Part shown: positions 30,101 through 43,300 of the stretch, piece by piece
Layout of the letters: each line of letters starts with the position of its first letter
Numbering within the stretch: the stretch's first letter is position 1
Assembly: GCA_964007475.1 (NCBI GenBank)
Contig: OZ023274.1
Location: 27,557,090-27,621,089, forward strand
Length of the DNA: 64,000 nt
From: Hybos culiciformis
Lineage: Eukaryota; Arthropoda; Insecta; Diptera; Hybotidae
Direction: 5' to 3'
Position numbers and translations under genes: made by a program
Notes under the pieces: model-generated
Seen by the model: only the letters and a program-made list of their open reading frames with translations
Databases searched by the model: none
Told to the model about the DNA's origin: nothing

Positions 30101-33100
30101 AAAAACTCACTGGTTTAAGCACCAACATATGGTTGTTAAAAGATGTTAATTTAACTTACACAGAAATTTGATTATTTATTATTTTAATTAATTCTAAAAA
30201 AAATAGTTTTAAATTTATTTGACCTATAGATCTATTTTAATTTCTGACTATTCACCTGAAGTATGTCTTATAATAAAATCTATCTGCTTAATAGTATTAT
30301 TTCGATATAATAACTCTTTTATCATATTAAATCTATCAATATGTATTATGAGCAGTTTAAGTTTTGCGAATTAATTCTTATGAAAGCATTTTTTAATGTA
30401 CTCACTTCATGAATATACTTAAAAATATGGTTGGATCAAGATTAAATTTTCATTCATGATTTGAACAAAAATTTGTATTCAATTAATGCGTGTTTAAGAC
30501 CATCAATCAACGATAAACTGATTTTTAGAAAATATTCAGTTGGACATTACTAGCCAAATAAAAAAAATTGTTGTTGATCCTCCAAAAAAAGAATTTTAGA
30601 TTTATTTTGTAACAATATTTGTATCATACCTTTTTGGTTTAATTTAATTAATTAATTTGCCCAATATTTTTTTTCAAAGTTTATCTATCGAATTATCTGG
30701 AGGATTCTGAAATAAAAAAGTTACATACACTTTTTGTATAATATCAGAATTAAGCGTTTTCAATAATTTAAAATAACAACTCACATTTTTTTATTGAATA
30801 CTAGTAATTTTAAATATTGTTGCAATATTGTTTTTTTTTTGTGCGGCTTTCTATAAATACATATTTAACATTGCCACCAACTAATTTTGTATTATGTTTT
30901 GGATTCTATTTCGCTATTATTTCAAATTAGCATTATCATTTCATGATTATAAAATTTTATAGGTGTAACCTTTTTGGTGATAAAAATCAAAATAATGTAC
31001 GAACATTTTATAATATTTCTTTTTGTGTTGCCGGTACTTCAGCAGAGCTTATGTTAAATTATTGCAATATTTATTTTCAATACTCAATATTATTTTATTG
31101 TTTATTTTTATCTTTAAACTACTGAAAAATTTTCTTTTTAATAATATCAAGTTATCTTAAGCAGTAAAGTTTTTTAAAAATTCCCAAATGTGTATACATA
31201 ATATGAATTTGTAAATTTTTTTGTATTTACATTTTAAAATTCTTGTATGATAAAAATATGTTTTCTTATAAATTTTTTTATGTTAATCACATCTAATAAA
31301 TTGTTGATAATCGATAGTATACGTTGTTTTTTTCGGGAATTAATCTAAAGTTCTTAATAGAGGGCTAACAAAGTGACCAACTTAGTCCTAAATTAATCGA
31401 TTTTTAGGTAAAGCCCCATTCAAATTTAAATGTTGTTATATTGTAATAAAATATACTTTTTTTAACAAAGTTGCTAAAATCAAAAATATTATTTCTTTTA
31501 TTTTCAAGTTAATTATAAATTTTAACAAAAAAGTTTGTGTCTTAAATCTTTTGTTTTATGAATCTCCATAAAAATGTAAATACATGTATATTTCAAATTA
31601 TATTGTATTTAAATTTAAAAACTAAAATCTTTAAGTTTCCTTTTTAAATTAACGAATTTTTTTTTGTAATTTTATTTTCTCTTATTCCATTAAAATATCG
31701 AATTGTAGAATATAAAATATCAAACTCAAAAGAACTAAGTATCCGACATGAAAAAATATTCACGTCCTGCTTTAATATTGAAATTAGTTTAAGTTAGCTT
31801 ATTAATTCATTTATTGACATTATATCAATTTTCATTATTAAAATAATATATTTAATGTTATACCACAGATAAATATAGTAGACACAGAGGAGATTGTTTT
31901 ATACAACTTTTTTAATATGAAAAATAACAGCTGTCATTCAACTCCATTTAATAGTATTTTTTAAAAAATGTGCGCACATTGAAAAAAAAATCTAGGGAAT
32001 ACTTTTGAAATGGAGCTAAACCCCACCCGTAATTTGGTACTTAAAAATGTTATGTGAAATTATTGAATGAATTATTTTGTGTACTAACTGTATTTGTCTG
32101 TGGTTATATTTAGTTCGATTGTAAAAAAAAGTAGTTAAATTTAATTTGATGATAAAAATTTAAATTCATAATTTAAAAATTAATGTAAACTAGATCATTA
32201 TTTTTTTATTTATTACATTTTAAATTAAAATGATTTACGATAATATGAAATAATAATAAAATATAATTATATAGAAATTATCTTAATTTATATATTTCGT
32301 TTAATAACCAAATATAAAAACAACATGATTGTATTAACGATCAGAATTCTCTTGTTATTTTTTCTAAAGGAATATCAAAAAATGTTTATAGGAGTTGCAA
32401 ATATTATTAGTGAACTGAAGGTTAGTCATGTAAAAATTATATCGTTTTATAGTTCGTATTATATATGACAAGAACATTTTATGAATATATATTATGATTT
32501 TTATGTCTAGAAAATAACATATATATAGATTTCAAAAAAGTTCTAAAAATAGATTGAAATAAGTTTGGAGGAAGGACTACAAGGATACCGCATTAAAATA
32601 ATTATTATAAGTATTAAATTTTCTATATCTGCTGAATTTAGTTAACGAATTCCGAATTTTATTCTAATAAAGAGTGCGAACAACAAGGTAAAGTTAAGTA
32701 AAATCCAATGAATAAATAAAAAGCATAACAACAATATTTAATTTGGTGATTTTACTTTTTATAATTTATTTGATATTTTCATTGCCATTATTTAGGTGAA
32801 TACAATTTTTTTCTTTTTAGCCGGAAGAAAATTATATCAATTCACTTGCTACACAGTGTTCAGTGCACGTGCGATGCAACATTTCGCATGAAATTATGTA
32901 CTGTGTTGTGTGTATACTATAAGGTGTATGGTTGGAAAACTGTTTTGTTATTACGCAATTTTTGAGGTAAAAGTGGATCAAATGTGTTGCTTTCTTTTCA
33001 TATCGTGTTGTTATGTGTAATTAAGGTTGGGCTTCAGTTAAATTTTGAATTCAATAATATATAAGGATCTTTTTATGGAATTCGCATATAGATTAAAATT

Positions 33101-33374
33101 CATCAAATTCTTATTGAAATGACTATACTATGGAAAAGTTGACGTTAAGAATGTTGCAAAAAATTATTTAAATCTAATTTCAAAATATTTCAAAAATGTC
33201 AAAGAGCTTTAAAGCTTATTATAAAAATATTTGAATATTCTATAATAAATATGATTCTTGAAAAAGTTTTTTTTATATAATTAAGAAAATTATAACAGAT
33301 CAATTTATCTTAAAATCCTAATTTAAAGAAACCTTGCAATCAAGTAGTTATAATTTTTCTGAATTCTTGATTTA

Positions 33375-33444
33375 TTAATCTCCAATTCATAATATATTTT
33401 AATCTCCAATTCATAATATATTAATCTCCAATTCATAATATATT
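33375..33444. repeat. Three-copy 24-bp tandem repeat
   Basis: TTAATCTCCAATTCATAATA plus TATT or TATTTT is repeated three times head to tail, with copies differing only in the number of terminal Ts. This is probably replication slippage. Confidence 0.93.
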
Positions 33445-34460
33445 TTGCATTGGAAACTAAAATATTAACTTCGTTTTGATCCATGGTCAATTTTCTGATA
33501 TAATCAATAGGTGTGTTACAAGGTGAAATTATTATTTTTCGTTAATGATAACAAATTGGACAGTGTATTATTGCAAAAAAGACATCAAATTGGTCAAAAC
33601 ATTTTTTTTTTTAAGAAATTTCAATTTAAATTATGCCTATCAACTACATTTATCTTGAAATGACTTCACAAACTTCTCAGGCAAAACTGCTGCTATATCA
33701 GTTGTAATAAAATTTTCAAAAAAAAATCATAACATGGCACTGTCAAAATATAAAAAAAATAAAACAGCAGATCCTAAAAAAAAAAAAATCTAATAAAAAC
33801 AAAAAATACAAATAAAATAAAATAAATTACCATTATAAAACAAGTTGTTAACATTCAAGTATTTTTATTGAAAATAATATGCTGACCATAAATCATAAAA
33901 TGAAAATATTTTCATAAAATGCATTGTTATTATATTATTATATTGTATGGAAATAAAAGATAAGATTGTGTTTTTGGATAGGAAATAAACATAAATTGTT
34001 ATTTTAATATAATAAAAATGTAATAACACAAACCTATCAATTTGAGCTCACCATCATTACTCTGTTTAAATATTTATTTAGGGGAATTGTACAAATTAAA
34101 AATTTTTCTGTTTGAATGAATAAAATGAAAATAAATTAATAATTAAATATTGAAAAACAATATCAAAATAATAAATTTGGTGCCAATGTTATCTTCAATA
34201 TAAATATAATTTGGGTAGAACAGTTTGCTTATTTCGTCATTACAAACAAGCATAAATTACAAATATATATTAAAAAAAAGCTCGAGCCTACAAATACTGA
34301 AGTGCTCAAGCGTGTTAAAGCGCCATAAAAATTAGAATTTAATTAAAGTTTTAGTATCAGCTTTGTACAAAAATAAATTGAATTAATGAGAATAATTCGC
34401 AGTTTTTAATTGAAAAAAAAACTAGCCTGAACACTAGAACATGACAATGACTATATATAC

Positions 34461-35441
34461 CAGTGCAGTGGCGTGGGTTTTGGTACGAGGCAAGTAACAA
34501 AAAGTTCAAAAAAATCCTTTTAGAAAAATTTGAAAAAATCTAAAATAGCTAAAAAATACTTCTTTTTTCTTAAAAAAAAACGGATAGACAAAAATTTTTT
34601 TTAAACTTTTGTCTTATAATTATTTCAATAAAACTCCAAAAACAGAATACTTGCAGAAGTTCCTACAAACATTTTTAATTTCTGTCCTAGAAGAGATTTT
34701 CTGATTATTTATTTTACCTGCAACGTTATAAAAAAAAACTCAAAAAGACGAAGAACAGCAATTACTATGAAAGCTTTTATTTGGTCTGTCGGTACATAAA
34801 AAAAAATTTAAAAACAAACGCAAATTAAAATGCTCAAAAATGCACCAAAAATTATTGCATAAAGCACTCAAAACAAAACACTCACCAAAAACATAATAAA
34901 AATCGAAAGAAACAGAACACAAAAGAAGCAAGTAAAATCAACGTTACTTTCAAATCTCTTGCTAATTTTAAGTTTCATTTTTATATTTTGTTGTTGTTTT
35001 TCATTGCTTTGTTGAAAGTAATTTTCGTTCATCTTGCATGCAGATTTTGAAATGAAAAAAATTAATTTTCGTTTATGTACATTTGCAGATTGCAGAAAAA
35101 AATTGATAAGGTGGCTGCAATTTTCATACAAGAGGAACAAAAATTACTTGCATCAAAGCAATGAAAACAACAACAAAATATAAGAAATAAACATTAGGAT
35201 TTGAAAGAGGTTTAAAAGTAAAATAAGTTTTACTTCTAGATCTATTTGCATTATGTTATACTTTCAATTTTCATTTTCAACACGCATTTGTTTGCTTTGC
35301 TATTTGATTCTTATTTGATATATGATTTTGTGATTTTATTTTATTGTACTCAAAAATAAGTTAAACTATTTTTATATTAGGGTTTTAAAAATTGGTAAGG
35401 TAAGTAACACTTGCGTTACTTACTTCCTCGCCACGTCCCTG
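34461..35441. mobile_element. hAT-like non-autonomous transposon with 8-bp TSD
   Basis: The element begins CAGTGCAGTGGCGTGG and its other end, reverse-complemented, begins CAGGGACGTGGCGAGG (12 of 16 identical). Perfect 8-bp direct repeats ATATATAC flank it at 34,453-34,460 and 35,442-35,449. CAG-starting TIRs and 8-bp TSDs are the hallmark of the hAT superfamily. Inside, a second and longer imperfect inverted repeat of roughly 100 bp per arm is centred near 35,080; both arms share TTATATTTTGTTGTTGTTTT. No transposase-like frame exists, so it depended on another element. The short minus-strand ORFs inside it are chance. Confidence 0.88.
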
Positions 35442-35449
35442 ATATATAC

Positions 35450-36097
35450 ACATCTACAAATAACAAATGTGACAAAAACTATTAGTGCTATCAAGACGGC
35501 ATGAACTCTTCGCAAAATCTTATTAATTTACATAAAAATATAGAAATTTTAACTCCTCAAGTAAAAAAAAGAAAAAAACTAAATTATTAACACTAAAAAA
35601 AAAACGTTGTCGGATCAATTTCGTATTTTATGAATAATGCATACAAAAATGAATAAATTGGCCAACATATTCATTTTGTTTGTCTTTTGTCACATATAAA
35701 TCATAAAATCGTATTAAATTATGAAGCTTAAAATTTATGAAATTAATATTGTTTTTGTGTTTCCCATTATTATTATTATTTTTTTTGTTTTTATTATTAA
35801 ACAGCCAACCAATTCTTTAAATATTCATGAGAATTTTAACAAGAATTAATTAGTATTTATTTATTAATTTATGAAAAGATTTAACTCATTAAAAAAGTTA
35901 ATACTGAAAGTTAATAAGTTGGGTTATATGTTTTAAAGTTTTTATTTTAATTTTTTTTTTTCATAAACATAATTTATTACTTTAACGAATGTTGGGTGGT
36001 AATTCTATCCTTTAGTATAGATTTTTATCACACGTTACACCTGAATTGAGAAGGTTACACGTTGAAAGGTTAATTAGGTCTTAAATGTTAATGAAAA

Positions 36098-36142
<45 letters not shown>

Positions 36143-36351
36143 TTGAAAATTTGTATATAAAATCTAATGGATATATAGATATATTATTTGATGTTTGTAC
36201 ATTGGTATTTTTTTCACTCAGTGGTTAAAATTTTTAATGTTTGCTATGTGTTTTGAAAGATATTGTAATCCTGATTTTCGCATTTTTAGAATCGGTTGAG
36301 AATATATAAGCGGATAGATAACATAGCTTAGAATGACTGATAGTTTTTACG
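35450..36351. other. AT-rich noncoding region with (TA)n tract
   Basis: No gene. A (TA)n microsatellite of about 37 bp sits at 36,100-36,136; the rest is ordinary AT-rich sequence. Confidence 0.7.
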
Positions 36352-36780
36352 CAGCGTTTATACTAGATATTTTTGAAGATTATTTCGAAGATGTTTTTTG
36401 AATGTATTTTCGTAAAATCTTCGAAATAATTTTCACTGTCTAGACTAAAATCTAGATTTTAGTTTGGATTAAAAACTTTTTTCGAAATAAAACTGATTAA
36501 ATTTTGATATTAATTTTAAATTTATGTATTAAAAATAAAATAAAGCAAAAATATTTTATTTATGTTTTCAGTTATTCATTTATTTACTTTTTTAATTTTA
36601 AGATTCCTATTTTTAAATTTTTTTTTTATTTTTTTTTTTTTGACAGAAAATAATTAACATTTTAAGCAAGATTTTTGTCTAGACTAAAATGAAGATTTTT
36701 TTGTTTTACACAATTTTTACACATACATTGAAAAAACATCTTCGAAATAATCTTCAAAAACATCCAATGTAAACCCCAAG
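36352..36780. mobile_element. Short TIR element with about 54-bp inverted ends
   Basis: The ends are inverted copies over about 54 bp with roughly 48 matches; the core TTTTTGAAGATTATTTCGAA is identical. TTACG flanks both sides (36,347-36,351 and 36,781-36,785), giving a possible 5-bp TSD if the element runs CAGCGTTTA to TAAACCCCAAG. Inside, GTCTAGACTAAAAT occurs twice in direct orientation, and a further ATCTTCGAAATAATTTT can pair with the left end. There is no coding capacity. The superfamily is uncertain. Confidence 0.75.
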
Positions 36781-36785
36781 TTACG

Positions 36786-39700
36786 TTTTATATGAATATA
36801 TGAATATATGTAGAACTTTTATATTATATTTACATCAAATGATTTTTACCTGTTAATCAACGCATCATATTGTAATATTGTTATCCTAAGATAATCCCGA
36901 TTGAGATAGCCACTCTTGACTGAAATTTTTATTTGATTTTCTATTATGTATTTCAAATTAGATATTTGTGTTTGTTAACTAACATAAGGAATTGGAATAT
37001 TGTATATTGAGAAATATAATTGAATTAGATTAAAATTCATACATTCAAAATTAATACCTCCTGGGGTTATGGTTTTTTGCGAAGAAACTTTTACCTAAAA
37101 AAATTATAATTTTTTTTTAATAATTTAACAATAAAGAAATTTGTTTCATTTTGATTTGGGAAAGTTTTGAAAAAAAAAAAAAAAAAAAACAAAAACTCTG
37201 AAAATGAAATTTTCATACTGTGATCAATCGTAAATTTAAATGTTCTTTCCAAATTAACAACTTAATTTATAACTTCATTTACATTTTTATTAATATTAAG
37301 AAGTTTTATGATTTTTATTTTATTTTTTTTCGATTTTGAATTGTTTGCTTACAAATAATTTCACAGCAGGATTTTTATGAAAATAACATCCAATTTTATT
37401 TATTTATATTTCATATTTTATTCAGAGAAAAAAAAAACATAATAATTTTAATGTAATCGATTACAAACGCTGTAAATTTAATTTTTCAATAGGCTAATTA
37501 AAATCAAAAATTGATAGCATATTATCAGATATAAAAGTAAGTATGTATTAAAATATAAAAATATTATAATTTAGTTAAAATTTAAGTTCTGTTTTTTTTT
37601 TTTTGTAAGTATTAAAAGTTATTTTCTCTGCTTGTTTTAACTGTTCGATTGAAAATGAAGATCTTATCTATCTTATGAGCGCTTTGATGGAATAAGTTGG
37701 TTAATTAAATTTTCATAAAACTTAATATTAATTTATTTGAAAAATATCTCATATGTACACCAAAATTTAAGAAAAAACTATGGAAACAACTAAATATCTC
37801 TACTATTTAGCTTTTATATACATAGTTTGCATATTTAATTGTTTTAATTCTCACACACACTAAATCTTCTATTATAGATTATAAATACGTAAAAATTTCT
37901 ATTCTAGAATCTAGTATTTTTAGAACATAAGATAATTTATACTTATATATATGTATAATTCACACAGATTTGCTGATAGATAGATTAGTAAGTTGAATAA
38001 TAAACATTTATTAATATTAGAAAAGAAAAGATTAATGTCAATTAGATGCGCCAATAATTGCACCTATTAAAAAGTTATTATTTTATAATATTTTTCTTAT
38101 GATTTTTTTCTGTACATTTACACATTCTATGCAATTATATAAGATTATTATAAAATGCAAAAATAATCAAATAAGAATTGAAGGTGAAATAGAAAAAAAA
38201 AATTAACATAAATGTTTATTTTTGATTGTTTAACCAGTTTATTTTTATGCCCTGTTAAAATTTAAATAATAAATTCCAATTATATATTAAACTATGCCAA
38301 GATTTCTTAAGTAAAATTAAATTTGTATATATGCATTATGTATGTATATCGTTTCTTGAAATAAGAAAGAGCAATTTATGCAATATCATCTCGTATAAAA
38401 ATATCGTATTGTCAAAATTCAATCTTTTTATCTTAACAAACTGTTAAAATGAAACTTAAAATTGATTATGAAAGTAAATTATGTATATTTATATATGTAT
38501 ACCGTATATTTATAGTTAAATAAAAGACAATGACGTTCGTAATTCATTCGAAATTTAATATTAACATCTTGTATGTGTATTGTGTATATTTATTGCAAGT
38601 TAATTCTTATTCGCCCACAAAATCATGTCCACAGTCGATTTAAATAATGTGGAATAGAACTTAAGCATACAATTTGCAACAACAACAAGAAAGTTTTGAA
38701 TTGCTTACTATATTTTTTTTAAATTCATAGTTCTGCACAAAATACACATTAAATGGTAATTTTTTTATTATAGTATAAGATCCTGCGGCTAAGACCGATC
38801 TATATACTGATCTGTTTTCCTAACGATTATAATTTGTAAATAATATAAACAAAGATATTGCGAATTGGTTGCATCATTATATGAGGTCAAAGTCACCTTT
38901 AATTTAAAATATTATAATGATTTTTTTTGTTCATTTCTACATTTCTGTACTTTTTTCAAAGAATTTAGAAACAAGGAAAAATTGAATTTGATACTCTGAA
39001 CTTTTGCTGAGTATATACTGAGTTTGTTCAGAAAATAAATAACAAATGAAAAAATAATTACTTAATTTTTTTTTTTTTAATCGAGGGTAGCCTTGCTCTG
39101 ATATAATTCGACAATCGATTCGGGGTTTGATTTTTTACAAAAAAGTTTAGTGAATATTAATCTTTGTTGGGATCTCAGACTATTATCTTTCTTAATGCAC
39201 TCTAGTTTATCTAGTTTTATATGTAATAGTGGTTGTAGTTAATTGCATTTCTTGAATAAAAAATTGCTAGGATTATTAGTTGGACTTGCCAATCAGAATA
39301 AAATTTCAGAATAAGAAAACTTTATTCGAGAAAACAAAATTGATAATAAAAGATTAAAACAATTTTAACTTTTTTGTGAGGTAAGTTGATTATGTCTCTA
39401 CTAGTATAAGGAAACAATTTTTATTATTTTTTATTAAATTCTTTGTATACACAATGATTGAATTTTTTTTTGGTGTGAATTATTATCTATCGTAGGATTG
39501 AACTGTGATTGATTTTTGGTGGAAACGCGATATAAATAAATTAAAATAGTAAAGTAATAATAATTAATGCCAGTGTATAATATTTATAGAAAAACGGAAG
39601 CATAGAATAAATTAATAATGTAAAAATTTTATTAGATTATAAAAACAATATATGCATTATTGGTTGACAAGCTTACCAAGACTAAAAATGGATGCTATTA

Positions 39701-40199
39701 TTGAGGGGAAAACTAAATACGATAACGTCAGTTTAGTTGGTATTTTCTTGTGCAGCTGTCAAAATTTAAATTTAAACTAGATGTAATTATTTTGGCGAAT
39801 TGAATAGTTAGTGTCATAAATGATGTGCTGTATAAATAAGCTATGAAAAAAGATTTATTCCCCTTTGTGAAATTATTAAACTATAAATTTTCAACATAAT
39901 ATTTATATTATTGCATTATTGAGCTGAATTTATTCAATATTTAAGAATATTATGTACTGTACATATTATACAGTATTTATTTATAAATTTAAAAAGAGTG
40001 TATTAAGATATTTCCTTAAAAAAAAAGTATTTTAATCAAAATAAAAATATTCGACATGGGTAAGGATTTCTTGCTTATGGGCGGTGTGTGTCAATTAAAA
40101 TAAATGTGTATATTTAAAGAATAAAATTTAATAAGAGATAAATTCACAAAAATTGCCTTAATCGAAAATTGTGTCAAAGTTGTCACATATTAAATTGCT
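36786..40199. other. AT-rich noncoding region
   Basis: No gene, RNA or transposon could be supported. A poly-A run lies near 37,171-37,190; the rest is low-GC unique-looking sequence up to the assembly gap. Confidence 0.65.
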
Positions 40200-40399
40200 N
40201 NNNNNNNNNNNNNNNNNNNNNNNNNNNNNNNNNNNNNNNNNNNNNNNNNNNNNNNNNNNNNNNNNNNNNNNNNNNNNNNNNNNNNNNNNNNNNNNNNNNN
40301 NNNNNNNNNNNNNNNNNNNNNNNNNNNNNNNNNNNNNNNNNNNNNNNNNNNNNNNNNNNNNNNNNNNNNNNNNNNNNNNNNNNNNNNNNNNNNNNNNNN
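40200..40399. other. Assembly gap (200 N)
   Basis: Exactly 200 N, the style used for a scaffold join or a gap of set length. Any ORF crossing it is an artefact. Confidence 0.99.
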
Positions 40400-43300
40400 T
40401 AATAAATTTTCTTTTGCTAATAGGCAAATAGTTATGATAAAAATGATGTTCTATAAAATAACTATCAAATTAAATAGAGATCTGCCAATAAAAAAAAAAT
40501 ATTACGTATAAGTTAATTTTTTCAAGTTTTGATCTAAATAACTCTATAAATGATATTGAACTATAATAACTAGAATTTTTTGTTACTTAATTCCATATTT
40601 CGAAATTATACATATAATCCTAATCGAATATTTTCGAATATGTTATCGTGAAGCTAAATTTTTTATTCAGATTTTTATATAAATTGAATATTTTAAATTC
40701 TGCAGAAAAAGAATTATTTTGTGGAATTTGTATATTATCTATATCTAAAGAAAAAGTCATTTAAAAATGCTTAAGGTAATGTCACTCTGTATTCGTTTTT
40801 GTAAAATTATACTAATTCTTTTTCTTAGATTGAAAAAGAAAAATTATTTATATTTTAAATAATTTAAATTTACATTATGTTTAATATAAGAAATATGAAG
40901 ATGCCCACGAATAAAATTTTTGAATTAAAATAATAATAATCTTGTTTGTAGTTTATTTTCATTTCAGAAATAAAGTCACTATCTTTCTTTGCCTATAAAG
41001 TGAGTCAATACGTATACTCACTATGGAATGCTAATATGTATTTAGGACCACAATACAAAATCCAAACATTTAAATATATGCATATAAAAGAAAAAAATAA
41101 TACATTTGTACTCCCACAAGACAACAAGTATCTCATGTTTTCCAAAAAAAAAATTTTTTTTATTTATTATTTTGAAATAAAAGTAAAAGGAATTTAGTAC
41201 TTTCGCTTATTGCATGTAAAAATATGCTTAATGCTACTTATTTCATGAAAGATTTAAGATATAATTAAAATTATCTAAATAAATAGGAATGTGATAATTA
41301 TTTTTTTTTTCAATATAACAATTTTTAAATATTAATCTAAATTTATAATTAACATCGAAGCTCACGCAAAATAACATTTAACTAATAATATATATTTGAA
41401 AATATTAGTTTATTGTGTCGTTGCCCGTAACTACCTGCTTGCAATTTTATTGAATAAATAAACTGCAAATCATTTAAAAATTATATTAATATTTTGAATA
41501 CATTCATTTTTAATAAACAATTTATATTTCAATCAAGACTAGTTTTCTTGCAGGTTAATGTATAGTTTCGTGAAAAACATATTTGTCCAGGCAGCTACAT
41601 GGCGGCAGTAAGCCCTTTCACTGCTAATATTAGTAAAATTTTTTCAGACATTTCTTCATAATAGAGAATAAATGTTCATTTAATCATTTTTATAGAAAGA
41701 AAATAAAAATTAACGTTATAAAATACTACCTACTAGATATCTCCATACACCAAACCCGGACGAAATAATTTATGGCACATAAAAGTTTTTTACACAATCA
41801 AATTTTATGGGATAAAGAACAAAAAAGAAGTTGCAAACTATTTAATTTTAGACTTAATGTGATACCAGAAAATTATCAAAATTATAAAAAAAAAATTAAA
41901 AATACTGAAAATTAAATTTAAAACTTAATCATAGTACATACATTTTTTTTTATTTTTATTGTTTTCTTTTGCATGTTTTAATAGTGTTAAATTTTATTTA
42001 TTTTCTTGATTGGTTCTGAACACCTGTATATAATATTTGAAATGAATTTATAAGCTTATAATCTCATATTTGCTTCGATAGGAAAATTCAATTAAAATTC
42101 AGCGAGTGAAATTTATCGAAGGTAGGAAAAAAGTAGGAAAAAAGTATAAAAGAAAAACACAGTAATTGATCACATATATAAATCAGTTGGATAATGCGTG
42201 ACTTATATTTATTATAAAAAAGTAATTACTTGTATTAAAAACGAACGGTAGCTAAACTAAGTCTACGTATTCAAATTGAAAATAATTTGAATTTATTCAT
42301 TTGTTATTGTTGTTTAAGCACATAAACTATCAGAAACTGAATAATAATAAAATAACTATATACATATATGAAAACAATTTTCCCATAACATAGGAGAAAA
42401 TCAATTTTTGAAAACTTTTTATATATTATTGTATTCATTACTTCTCTGTTTCATTTCCGTTCAAATGTTTATGACGGCAACCTGAGCAAAGAGTAAATTT
42501 TATTCAATCAAATATATATTTTGTATCTTCATTATCACAAAGATCTGTATGTGACTGTATGTCATATTGACAGAATAATAATAATAACTAGTCGAAACCC
42601 GTGACATATTCACGGAAGTTAAATAAATTTAAATTTTTGAAATACATTTTTTAATTTTATTTTCCAACAAATTTACCGTAGTTTGCAATGCTTTTTTTGA
42701 ATTTTACAATGTTTTTTTCATTGATTTTTTTTTATCCGGCAAATATGTAAAAAAATATGTAAATTCCAAAAGATGTCTCTATACTTTATATTTTATTTTA
42801 ACTCCAATAGATATCTTTACTTACTGATTGATACATAGATAGATACGGTCGAATGCCTATTAATATTATGATTTCAGTACTATGTTTATTTTTTCATTGA
42901 TTGTCCCAAAAAAAAAAAATTGAAATACTTGAATGTGACAATTTAGGCACCTATATATCAGGCTATATTTAGAAAATTTTTATTAAAATAATTGAATTTT
43001 ACTTTCATTTTCGTATTTATGTATAATAATAACTTATAAAAGAAAGCTACATTTAAATATAAAAAAGATAATTCCTTATAAAATTGTTCTAATTAAAACT
43101 ATACGAACGAAGTTTCTATAAGAAAATAAAAAAAATATTATATTCATGTCTCATTTTCATATGTGAAAATCTGCACGGTAGTTTTTTTTTGCTGCAATGC
43201 GACTTTGTATTCCTTTTGCTTTTTTACATATTAAAAAAAAATCTATCATAACATGATACAATCAAATAAAAAATATTAAAAAATGTAGAAGAACATACAA

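Larger units (their letters stand above)
22333..34452. other. AT-rich noncoding region
   Basis: No supported gene. Features seen include a 23-bp tandem duplication near 25,127-25,170 (ATACTTTGAATTTATTCTAG twice), a 17-bp motif repeated three times near 26 kb, a 27-nt poly-A run at about 27,100-27,126 and a three-copy 24-bp tandem repeat at 33.4 kb. Otherwise it is monotonous A/T-rich sequence. Confidence 0.65.

Noticed and set aside
40158..40431. ORFs of 77-89 codons across the gap
   Set aside because: They consist almost wholly of N and are artefacts.
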